A DNA stretch of 5,874 nucleotides from Myxococcales bacterium. GTDB lineage: Bacteria > Myxococcota_A > Polyangia > Fen-1088. Under the pieces are notes generated by a model. That model ran no database searches. It was not told where the DNA came from and was given only the letters and a program-made list of their open reading frames with translations. Shown in pieces: positions 1 to 5,830 of the stretch (the stretch's first letter is position 1; each line of letters starts with the position of its first letter). Made by a program: the position numbers and the translations under genes. The stretch spans positions 1-5,874 of the forward strand of contig PMZX01000116.1 in assembly GCA_003170035.1 (NCBI GenBank), in the 5' to 3' direction.

Positions 1-348
1 GGCTTTCTGGTCATGGGTCGGGCGATGCAGTGGCCGGCTTGGAATGCAATCGCCGCGGTGGGCGCGTGGATCAACACCTTCAACCTGTTGCCCGTGTGGC
101 AATTGGATGGCGGCCGGGCCTGGAACGCGCTTGCGCGCGGCCAGCGCGGTTGGACAGCGGCCCTTCTGTGGGGGCTTGCCCTTCTGGCTGGCGACGGGCT
201 GTTCTTCATCCTCGCGATCGTGGGCACCCTGCGCGCGTGGAGCGGAAAAGCACCCGAGAAGGCGGACCCCGGCGCCTTCTGGATGCATGCCGGCCTGGCG
301 GTCGGGCTCACCGTGGTCATGCTCGCCGCCCGCGCGGCGATTCCGTGA
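1..348 (+). CDS. M50-family (site-2 protease-like) membrane metalloprotease, C-terminal part
   Basis: This is the last 115 residues of a gene whose start lies before the window; the reading frame is open from base 1 to a TGA stop. The key evidence is the motif NLLPVWQLDGGR at visible residues 28-39. It matches the C-terminal zinc-binding motif of M50 peptidases (N-x-x-P-x-x-x-L-D-G-G), in which the Asp (visible residue 36) is the third zinc ligand. The HExxH motif would lie upstream, outside the window. The motif sits at the end of a hydrophobic segment. Two more hydrophobic stretches follow (about residues 52-78 and 93-112), separated by a short charged loop (SGKAPEKADP), which fits an integral membrane protease. 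Enzymes of this family cut substrates within or next to the membrane, often in signalling. The substrate cannot be told from this fragment. The next gene is 166 nt downstream and has its own ribosome binding site, so co-transcription is uncertain. The family call is solid; activity cannot be judged without the N-terminal half. Confidence 0.85.
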   Translation, partial: GFLVMGRAMQWPAWNAIAAVGAWINTFNLLPVWQLDGGRAWNALARGQRGWTAALLWGLALLAGDGLFFILAIVGTLRAWSGKAPEKADPGAFWMHAGLAVGLTVVMLAARAAIP

Positions 349-514
349 GGCCGTGAATCCTGCGGGGGCCTGCGCCTGGGCATGACTCTGGGTGGACAAG
401 CTCGGAAGCCGGCTGTAGACAGTCCCAAACCGGCCTTGTTGCGTGTTAGCCGGTACGATGGGCTTACTCGCCCAGTTTCACCCTTGAACGGTCCCCAGAC
501 CAGGAGCGAGCACC
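349..514. other. Intergenic gap between the M50 protease and GH5 genes
   Basis: This 166-nt gap presumably carries the promoter of the GH5 lipoprotein gene, but I see no convincing sigma-70 pair. TAGACA at 416-421 is a good -35 match, but nothing like TATAAT lies 16-18 nt later. TACGAT at 454-459 is a fair -10 match without a partner. A short hairpin (TGGGC 459-463 with GCCCA 470-474, 6-nt loop, followed by GTTT) is too weak to call a terminator. The 8-bp palindrome AGCCGGCT lies at 407-414. Confidence 0.5.
502..506 (+). promoter_or_regulatory. Ribosome binding site of the GH5 lipoprotein gene
   Basis: AGGAG lies 8 nt before the ATG at 515. This is a near-ideal Shine-Dalgarno sequence and spacing, and it supports this start, which is also followed directly by a complete lipoprotein signal peptide. 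Confidence 0.75.
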
Positions 515-2863
515 ATGAACACCGACCGAACCAACCACTTCACCCTGTGCGCGATCGGAGCCCTTGGGCTCTCTCTCGCAATGCTTGCAGGCGGCTGTGC
601 CCCGAAGGCCAATAGCGGCAACTCCGGAGGTAGCACGGCCAAGGGCGGGGCCACAGCCTCGGGTGGGTCCACGACTTCCAGCAGTGCCACGGCCTCGGGC
701 GGGACCACGGCCTCGGGCGGCAGCACGACTTCCAGCGCTACCACGGTTTCGGGTGGGACCACGACTTCCAGCAGTACCACGGGTTCGGGCGGGACCGCGA
801 CTTCCGGCGGCACCACGACCTCCAGCATTACCACGGGTTCGGGCGGGACCACGACTTCCGGCGGCACTACGGTCTCGGGCGGGATCACGACTTCCGGCGG
901 CAGCAGCGCCAGGGGTGGAACCACGACGTCTGGCGGAGTAACCACGTCGGGCGGCTCCGGTGGTGCCACGGTCTCGGGCGGGACTAGCGCCAGGGGTGGA
1001 ACCACGACGTCTGGCGGGGTAACCACGTCGGGCGGCTCGGGTGGTACCACGGTTTCCGGCGGCAGCAGCGCCAGGGGTGGAACCACGACGTCTGGCGGAG
1101 TAACCACGTCGGGCGGCTCCGGTGGCTCCGCAACCGGAGGTTCGGGCGGCTCGGCGGATGGCGGCGTCCCGCCAATTACGAAGGACACGGCTCTGAGTTG
1201 CACATACAACGGCAGCACCATAACCATCGCTGCTGCTGACGTGATCTCTGACTTCTCGCAGACCACCCCGATCATGTACAAGACCACAACCCGAGGACAG
1301 ACAATCTGGAAGTCCTGGGGACCAGTGACGCCGGAAACACCCAGTGATCCTGCTCCAATCCTGACAATCGACAGCACCAACCCTGGGCCCTGCAATGAAA
1401 CCGGCGGCGGCTCCCTCAAGATAGTGGCAACCGGCACCACGCAGTGGGGTGAAGGGGTCGGCGTCAACTTCGAGCCAGACGACGCGAGCACCCCGCCGAA
1501 GAAGGGCATCTATGATGCTGCAGCAGCCGGCTATACCGGCGTCGGCTTCTTTGCAAAGTGCTCGCCAGAAAGGAACTTCGTCTACCTGAAAGTAGTCGAT
1601 GCGCCCAACGACGCCGACGTTCAGACCAGCAGCGGCAGCCCTCCGTGCTCCTACAGTGCTTCGCCCTACTGTAACCAGTACGGCATCAAGAACGTCACTG
1701 TCACCGGCCCCAACCCTGCAGCAGCCGGCGGCTGGACCTACTACAAGATGTACTTCTCAGAACTGCTTCAGGACCCAAAGACCGCTTCCACCTTCGGGCC
1801 CATGGGCGGATTGGCCAAGAACCAGACCACCGCGTTCCAGTTCCAGTTGAACACCCCCTACGACACAAATGGAGGCAATCCCGTCAAGACGCCATCCACT
1901 TGCTGGATCGACGACGTTCATTTCCTGAAGGATACCGCGCCCGCGCCCAAGACCACATGCGCCGCCGGCTACAATGTCTCCGGCAACAAGATCGTCTGCG
2001 GCACCGAGACCACGGCAAGGATCTTCCGAGGCGTCGCGCGGCCCTCAATGGAATGGGACGTTGCCGGATGGAACATGACTCCGTGGGACATGGACCGCAT
2101 AAAGAACGGATGGAAAGCCAACATTCTCCGTGTCGGCTTGAATCAGGCCTACTACATGCAAGCCATGTACGCTGGTATCTACCCGAAGGAAGTGGCACGT
2201 GTGGTCAGATGGGCCGAGGCAGCAGGGATGGACGTCATCCTCGATCTGCACTGGGTGGACGGCGGCCACCCGTCGACCACCCAAGGATACATGGCGAGCG
2301 TTGCCTCTGGCTCCGATCTTTTCTGGAAAGCGATAGGAACGGCGTACGGCAGCGACCCCCATGTGATGTTCGAGCTCTACAATGAGCCCACCGTGCAATG
2401 GTCCGATTGGAAGACCAACTACCAGGCGCTCTACGATGCCGTGCGCTCTACCGCTCCCAAGAACATTGTAATTATTGGCGGGATTGACTGGGCCTACGAT
2501 CTCTCACAGGTTATCTCGGGCACGTCCACGATCACTGGCACCAACATCGTCTACAACACTCACCCCTACGGCAATAAGGCGCCCGCCACAGACTGGGACG
2601 CCAAATTCGGGAACCTCACCACCAAATTCCCAGTATTCGCCACAGAGTTTGGCACCTATGACTGTTCCGGAAGCTGGACCCAGAGCCTGATTACCTATCT
2701 GGAAGGTAAAGGAATGTCCTGGACCGCATGGTCATGGTATGTGGCACCCACCGGCATGGGATGTTCCAGTCCGGCGCTGCTCTCAGACTACTCAGGAGCG
2801 GTGTTGAACGGCGCAGGCAGCAATGCGGATGCCACCTTCCAAGGACTGAAGAAGAATCCGTAG
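515..2863 (+). CDS. Secreted lipoprotein with S/T/G repeat linker, CBM-like region and GH5 glycoside hydrolase
   Basis: This 782-residue protein is a predicted exported polysaccharide hydrolase. The start is fixed by a good ribosome binding site and a signal peptide: a hydrophobic core at about residues 10-25, then LAGGC with Cys28 as the likely lipidated residue. Residues about 33-217 are a Ser/Gly/Thr linker built on a six-residue period. Residues about 221-470 form an extracellular domain ending in CWIDDVHF, a typical last strand of galactose-binding-like carbohydrate-binding modules; the exact CBM family is not identified. Residues about 490-775 are a GH5 domain. The match rests on Arg539 (ILRVGL), His579 (DLHW), the acid/base Glu624 in YNEP, His683/Tyr685 (THPYG), the nucleophile Glu711 in FATEFG, and Trp736/739/741 after it. 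The 87-residue gap between the two glutamates fits the retaining GH5 mechanism. A beta-1,4-glucan or mannan is the likely substrate, but the subfamily cannot be set by eye. The long linker would hold the enzyme away from the outer membrane. The gene converges with the FGE-like gene. Confidence 0.9.
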   Translation: MNTDRTNHFTLCAIGALGLSLAMLAGGCAPKANSGNSGGSTAKGGATASGGSTTSSSATASGGTTASGGSTTSSATTVSGGTTTSSSTTGSGGTATSGGTTTSSITTGSGGTTTSGGTTVSGGITTSGGSSARGGTTTSGGVTTSGGSGGATVSGGTSARGGTTTSGGVTTSGGSGGTTVSGGSSARGGTTTSGGVTTSGGSGGSATGGSGGSADGGVPPITKDTALSCTYNGSTITIAAADVISDFSQTTPIMYKTTTRGQTIWKSWGPVTPETPSDPAPILTIDSTNPGPCNETGGGSLKIVATGTTQWGEGVGVNFEPDDASTPPKKGIYDAAAAGYTGVGFFAKCSPERNFVYLKVVDAPNDADVQTSSGSPPCSYSASPYCNQYGIKNVTVTGPNPAAAGGWTYYKMYFSELLQDPKTASTFGPMGGLAKNQTTAFQFQLNTPYDTNGGNPVKTPSTCWIDDVHFLKDTAPAPKTTCAAGYNVSGNKIVCGTETTARIFRGVARPSMEWDVAGWNMTPWDMDRIKNGWKANILRVGLNQAYYMQAMYAGIYPKEVARVVRWAEAAGMDVILDLHWVDGGHPSTTQGYMASVASGSDLFWKAIGTAYGSDPHVMFELYNEPTVQWSDWKTNYQALYDAVRSTAPKNIVIIGGIDWAYDLSQVISGTSTITGTNIVYNTHPYGNKAPATDWDAKFGNLTTKFPVFATEFGTYDCSGSWTQSLITYLEGKGMSWTAWSWYVAPTGMGCSSPALLSDYSGAVLNGAGSNADATFQGLKKNP
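653..904 (+). repeat. Degenerate 18-bp (hexapeptide) repeat array encoding the S/G/T linker
   Basis: The coding sequence here follows an 18-bp period that encodes hexapeptides of the type S-[GS]-[GS]-T-T-x, such as SGGTTA, SGGSTT, SSATTV, SGGTTT and SSSTTG. The marker ACGACTTCCAGC (one base varies in the last copy) recurs at 671, 725, 761 and 815. Its spacings of 54, 36 and 54 nt are all multiples of 18. The phase is therefore kept in whole hexapeptides, which indicates growth and loss by slippage or unequal exchange without frame loss. The array is inside the GH5 lipoprotein gene. Confidence 0.85.
905..1147 (+). repeat. Three tandem 81-bp repeats (27 residues each) in the linker
   Basis: Copies begin at 905, 986 and 1067, each with AGCGCCAGGGGTGGAACC, and encode units starting SARGGTTTSGG at residues 131, 158 and 185. 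The first 59 bases of copies 1 and 3 are identical (905-963 and 1067-1125). Copy 2 differs from them at two positions in that stretch. The ends of the units vary more, and copy 3 departs after 1125. The Arg is one of the few charged residues in the linker and recurs once per unit. The near identity of the DNA, including synonymous sites, points to recent duplication. Confidence 0.9.
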
Positions 2864-2881
2864 TATCTGCCAACGCTGCAC

Positions 2882-2920
2882 CTCCGTCGGAAGGGGATGG
2901 CACTGATCCCCTACCCGGAG
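2882..2920. terminator. Two-part hairpin between convergent genes, possible shared terminator
   Basis: A 7-bp stem (AGGGGAT 2892-2898 with ATCCCCT 2906-2912, 7-nt loop) is extended across a small internal loop by CTCCG 2882-2886 with CGGAG 2916-2920. It begins 18 nt after the GH5 stop codon and lies 143 nt past the end of the opposing FGE-like gene. Neither side carries a real T-tract, so it is not a classical intrinsic terminator. The position between two convergent genes still suggests a role in ending transcription or protecting mRNA 3' ends. The rest of 2864-3062 shows no gene. Confidence 0.4.
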
Positions 2921-3062
2921 AAGGAGGCTGCCGTAGGCAAAGGAGCAAGGGCCTCCAGGACTGGGTACCCTGTTCTCAATATCTCCCCCGTCCCAAGATG
3001 TCGAGTCGCTGGAACATGGCGACGACGCACGACCTGCCACCAATACGCCAACGAGAAAATGT

Positions 3063-5261
3063 CTATTGCGGTGTCCTGGCGCAACGAATCCCGTTGGTGT
3101 AGTAGGGATTCGCGTCTGGGGCGGTTTGGCCGCGAAACGCTGCGCGCAGGTTCATGGCACTGCTCCAGAAGGCGCCACCGCGCATACCGCGGTTGGTGCC
3201 CTGGGCAGCGTTGGCGCAATTGCTGCACGCGCTAGGCGCTCCTGATGTTCCATAGTAGCTGCTAGAGAACCAGTCAAAGACCCATTCAGACACCGAACCG
3301 GCCAGGTCTGCATGACCGAAGGCGCCAGCACCGCCCAAACTGACTTTGCTCCCGACTGCAACCAATGGTGAGTCGTCGGAACCAAAGTAGTTCGCGCGAG
3401 TTGTGTCCGGCTCCGCGTTTCCCCACGGATATAGCCGATTCGCGGCGCCTCCCGCCGCGGCATATTCCCATTCCGCTTCAGTTGGCAGACGCCCTCCGTC
3501 CCAAATACAGAAAGCGAACGCCACGAACCAGTTCACGCAATTGATCGGATAGGCTTCGTTTGTGTCAGCGGTATCCTTCCAGGTTTGATTATAGGTGCTG
3601 CACTTCACTGTCGCTGTCAAGGCAGGTACATCTGCGGGAAGATCTGTTTCAGCTGACATCCAGCTTCGACCCCAGCCAGTCAGCGGAGCTATCGGATGCG
3701 CTCCGGCATTGATTTTTGGATTACCGGCAGCATGCCATGTGTTGTAGGCCCCTACGAAGGCGCGGAAACGCCCCACCGTAACCTCGTACTTGTCCAACGC
3801 GAAATCCGAAACCGTTGCGCTGTGCTCGGGAGTCTCCTCGGGCAGAATAACTGCCGCGTCGGGATAGTAGTCACTTGTTCCGCTCACTTCGCTGCGGCCC
3901 ATCGGGAACGTGCCGCCAGTTACTTTGATCGTGGTGCAACAGCTTTCGCCTTGGCACTTTGTCGTCAGTCCAACGCAACTGGGAGGAGTTGGTGGAGTCT
4001 GGCAGTTGTTCCCCGAGTAGCCGTTTATGCAGGAGCAGGTGTAGGTACCGCCGGATGACGAACAGCTTCCCCCATTCAAGCAGGGACTGGGTGAGCAGGG
4101 ATCCGTGAGGTTGCACGCTGTCCCCTGAGAATTGCAGCCGTAGGGGCAATTGCTGGACTTCGGGGTCACGCAACTGCCACTGGAGCACATTGACTGGTCG
4201 GTGAAACTACCACCGGTGCAGGTTGGCCCAGCACCGCAGTTCTTCGTCGGATACGAACAGGTTCCATCAGCCTTGCCGGCGCAGGTGCCGCCGCAGGTGG
4301 CGTCGGTTCCGCAAGACGTTCGGTTTCCGTGGGGCTGGCCCGACGCCACAGCTGTGCACGTGCCGAGGAAACCAGAAATATCGCAAGCCATGCACCGGCT
4401 GTCGCAGGCCGTGTCGCAGCAGATGCCATCTGGCGCACAGGTTGTGCCGGCCAGGCACCCGGTGGTACTGGTCTGCTGGCAACTCTGCCCCTGCTTGCTC
4501 TTGCACGCGCCGTTGGCGTCGCAAGTGCCTAGGCACGCGCCTGGATCATCCTGGCTCTTGACCGCCGTACAGACCCCGCTGGTGCAGGCCTGGCACGCGC
4601 CCACGCAGTCGCTACGCTTGGCGCATCCGACGCATAGACCGCTGGCGCCGCAGAAAGGGGTGCCTGGCCGGCCCACGCAGTCCTTGTCCGCGCTGCAGGT
4701 GCCGGGCGCGTCCACGGCCGGCGCATCGCGAACTACGTCAGGGGCTGCCGCATCCGATGGGCCGCTCACAGCCGGTGCATCAGGTGCATCCGCAGGTCCG
4801 CCCCCGGCGGGCACGTCTGGAAGTCCGACCGCGGCGGGCGCGTCCACGGCTGGTGCGTCCGGCACCACAGCCGCTGGCGCGTCGACCGGCACTCGGCCCG
4901 GCTCTGGGCCGTCCGGCCCAGGCGCAGTACCCACCGCCGCGTCGGTCACGGGCAACGCCGGCACACTATCCGCCGCGCCTGCGTCTTGCCCAGTGCCGCC
5001 AAATCCATCGCTGCCCGAAGACGCCGGCCCGTCCACGCTGCCCCCAACCGCATCGCCCTGACTGTCGACGGTGCCGTCACTGCCGCCGTCGCTGGCCCGC
5101 ACGCAATGGAGATCTGCCGTGCACAGGTACCCCGGCAGACACGGCTCCTTATCCTCGGGCGCGCAGATGTTCCAGTCTCGCTTCAGGCCGCACCCGAAAC
5201 CCAGTGTAACGGGCAGAACCAGTGCCAGCACCTTCGAACACACGAAGCGTCGGTTTCTCAT
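3063..5261 (-). CDS. Predicted lipoprotein with Cys-rich stalk, EGF-like domain and FGE/SUMF1-type C-terminal domain
   Basis: This 732-residue protein starts with a basic n-region (MRNRR), a hydrophobic core and LGFGC, with Cys24 as a plausible but non-consensus lipidation site. A small four-Cys cluster follows (Cys33, 41, 47, 53). Residues about 57-187 are a Gly/Asp then Asp/Ala/Pro-rich spacer. Residues 189-383 are very Cys-rich, including CCDTACDSRCMACD, a motif style seen often in myxobacterial surface proteins. Residues 387-420 form one EGF-like domain with six canonical cysteines (389, 394, 400, 409, 411, 420). Residues about 446-730 are an FGE-sulfatase (SUMF1/EgtB/PvdO) domain. It opens with VTGGTFPMG and includes the signature RLPTEAEWEYAAAGG at 591-605, then MRGGAFWSS at 693-701 and GIRCAR at the end. 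The two catalytic cysteines of true formylglycine-generating enzymes fall on Ser700 and Leu705 in an ungapped alignment from memory, so sulfatase maturation is unlikely. A binding or structural role at the cell surface fits better. The ribosome binding site is weak (GAG 10 nt before ATG). Confidence 0.88.
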   Translation of the reverse strand: MRNRRFVCSKVLALVLPVTLGFGCGLKRDWNICAPEDKEPCLPGYLCTADLHCVRASDGGSDGTVDSQGDAVGGSVDGPASSGSDGFGGTGQDAGAADSVPALPVTDAAVGTAPGPDGPEPGRVPVDAPAAVVPDAPAVDAPAAVGLPDVPAGGGPADAPDAPAVSGPSDAAAPDVVRDAPAVDAPGTCSADKDCVGRPGTPFCGASGLCVGCAKRSDCVGACQACTSGVCTAVKSQDDPGACLGTCDANGACKSKQGQSCQQTSTTGCLAGTTCAPDGICCDTACDSRCMACDISGFLGTCTAVASGQPHGNRTSCGTDATCGGTCAGKADGTCSYPTKNCGAGPTCTGGSFTDQSMCSSGSCVTPKSSNCPYGCNSQGTACNLTDPCSPSPCLNGGSCSSSGGTYTCSCINGYSGNNCQTPPTPPSCVGLTTKCQGESCCTTIKVTGGTFPMGRSEVSGTSDYYPDAAVILPEETPEHSATVSDFALDKYEVTVGRFRAFVGAYNTWHAAGNPKINAGAHPIAPLTGWGRSWMSAETDLPADVPALTATVKCSTYNQTWKDTADTNEAYPINCVNWFVAFAFCIWDGGRLPTEAEWEYAAAGGAANRLYPWGNAEPDTTRANYFGSDDSPLVAVGSKVSLGGAGAFGHADLAGSVSEWVFDWFSSSYYGTSGAPSACSNCANAAQGTNRGMRGGAFWSSAMNLRAAFRGQTAPDANPYYTNGIRCARTPQ
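4701..4886 (-). repeat. Asp/Ala/Pro-rich low-complexity spacer (DAPA-type) in the FGE-like lipoprotein
   Basis: Residues about 126-187 are built from irregular DAPA, DAPAV and PDAP units (for example VDAPAAVVPDAPAVDAPAAV), which give an extended, acidic, Pro-rich stalk. At the DNA level the copies are imperfect. The longest exact match I noticed is GGGCGCGTCCACGGC at 4704-4718 and again at 4836-4850. The spacer separates the N-terminal anchor from the Cys-rich part. It is a second, unrelated solution to the same problem as the S/T/G linker in the neighbouring gene. Confidence 0.7.
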
Positions 5262-5552
5262 GCTTGAGGTTCTCGGCTATGGGTTGAAGAAGTTGTGTGG
5301 AAGACGCAGAAAGACCGGAAAGCCACGCGGCAAACGATGCCCACGAGCGCTCGGCGAGTCAAGGGACGGCAGGGGCCCGAGCGGTCTTCTCGGCGCTCTG
5401 GCGGCAACCGGGCTTTTCGTGCCAGCGTGGCGTTTGCCCTTCCTGCATCTGCGACCTGCTCATCGGGCGCCACGCACCGTCGACGCAACCACGCTGAGCC
5501 TCGCTCATCTAGTATTTCGGCACCTGAGCATCCCCGAGCCCTTCGCATATAG
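5262..5552. other. About 290 nt without a convincing gene, upstream of the FGE-like lipoprotein
   Basis: Open frames exist here on both strands, but their products are Arg-, Ser- and Pro-rich, lack any recognisable motif, and show no third-position GC preference like that of the real genes. The stretch should hold the promoter of the minus-strand FGE-like gene; I could not find a clear -10/-35 pair. It may also contain the lost 5' end of the DUF2442 gene. Confidence 0.5.
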
Positions 5553-5774
5553 ATCCTCGAAGGCGATCTCGTCGTCTATCTTCAGGACGGCCGGACTGTT
5601 TGCGTGCCGCTCGAGTGGTTCCCGAAGCTGTGCGATGCCAGCGCCGAGTCCCTGGCTGATTGGCGTCTGGTTGGCCGCGGTGTCGGAATCCACTGGCCGA
5701 AGCTGGACGAAGACTTTTCCGTGCGTGGACTGCTGGTGCCCGAATCGGTTCACCAGCGTCAGCAAAGCATGTAG
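5553..5774 (+). pseudogene. DUF2442 family protein, start missing (in-frame TAG just before conserved part)
   Basis: The + frame from 5553 to the TAG at 5772-5774 encodes 73 residues that strongly resemble DUF2442: GDLVVYLQDGRT (4-15), VPLEWFPKL (18-26), ADWRLVGRGVGIHWPKLDED (35-54) and FSVRGLL (55-61). These reproduce the family pattern of DGR, VPLxWFP, W-R-L-x-G-x-G-x-G-I-H-W-P and LDED. DUF2442 proteins are small, about 80-100 residues, of unknown biochemistry, and are often found beside DUF4160 in toxin-antitoxin-like pairs. The frame has no ATG, GTG or TTG before the conserved core. The codon directly upstream is TAG (5550-5552), preceded by CGC ATA. One base change, GAG to TAG, would give a family-like RIEILEGD. 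The last 12 residues (VPESVHQRQQSM) do not match the family end as I recall it. I therefore call it a degraded or truncated gene; a sequencing error or a non-standard start (ATA/ATC) is the alternative. Confidence 0.7.
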
Positions 5775-5830
5775 CGCCGCCGCGAGAGATCGAGCTTCGC
5801 CCTGACAATCCGGCGTTCGAATCACTGCGC

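Noticed and set aside
416..459. TAGACA (416-421) and TACGAT (454-459) as a sigma-70 promoter for the GH5 gene
   Set aside because: The spacing of 32 nt is far too long, and neither element has a suitable partner at 16-18 nt.
653..1147. CRISPR-like array
   Set aside because: The repeats are contiguous, in frame and without unique spacers. They encode a protein linker.
478..1509. A 343-codon open frame on the minus strand opposite the S/G/T linker, with a PPE/VV-rich product
   Set aside because: It is the antisense image of the 18-bp and 81-bp repeats, which exclude stops in that frame. The plus-strand frame has a ribosome binding site, signal peptide and recognised domains, so this is a shadow.
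4150..5061. A 303-codon + strand open frame opposite the Cys-rich/DAPA part of the FGE-like gene
   Set aside because: Its product is low-complexity Ala/Gly/Ser/Pro without motifs. It is explained by antisense reading of GC-rich, repetitive coding sequence.
5258..5548. A 96-codon minus-strand frame whose stop overlaps the FGE-like gene start as ATGA
   Set aside because: The ATGA overlap hints at translational coupling, but the product is Arg-rich with no recognisable motif, third codon positions show no clear G/C bias, and the 5' end runs close to the DUF2442 region. Not supported as a gene.
5071..5805. A 244-codon + strand frame crossing the start of the FGE-like gene and the DUF2442 stretch
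   Set aside because: It overlaps two better-supported coding regions in other frames, and its product has no coherent domain or hydrophobic pattern.
5816..5825. CGTTCGAATC resembling a tRNA T-loop
   Set aside because: The flanking bases do not form a proper 5-bp T-stem, and no anticodon arm or acceptor stem could be matched upstream. TTCGAA is a simple palindrome.
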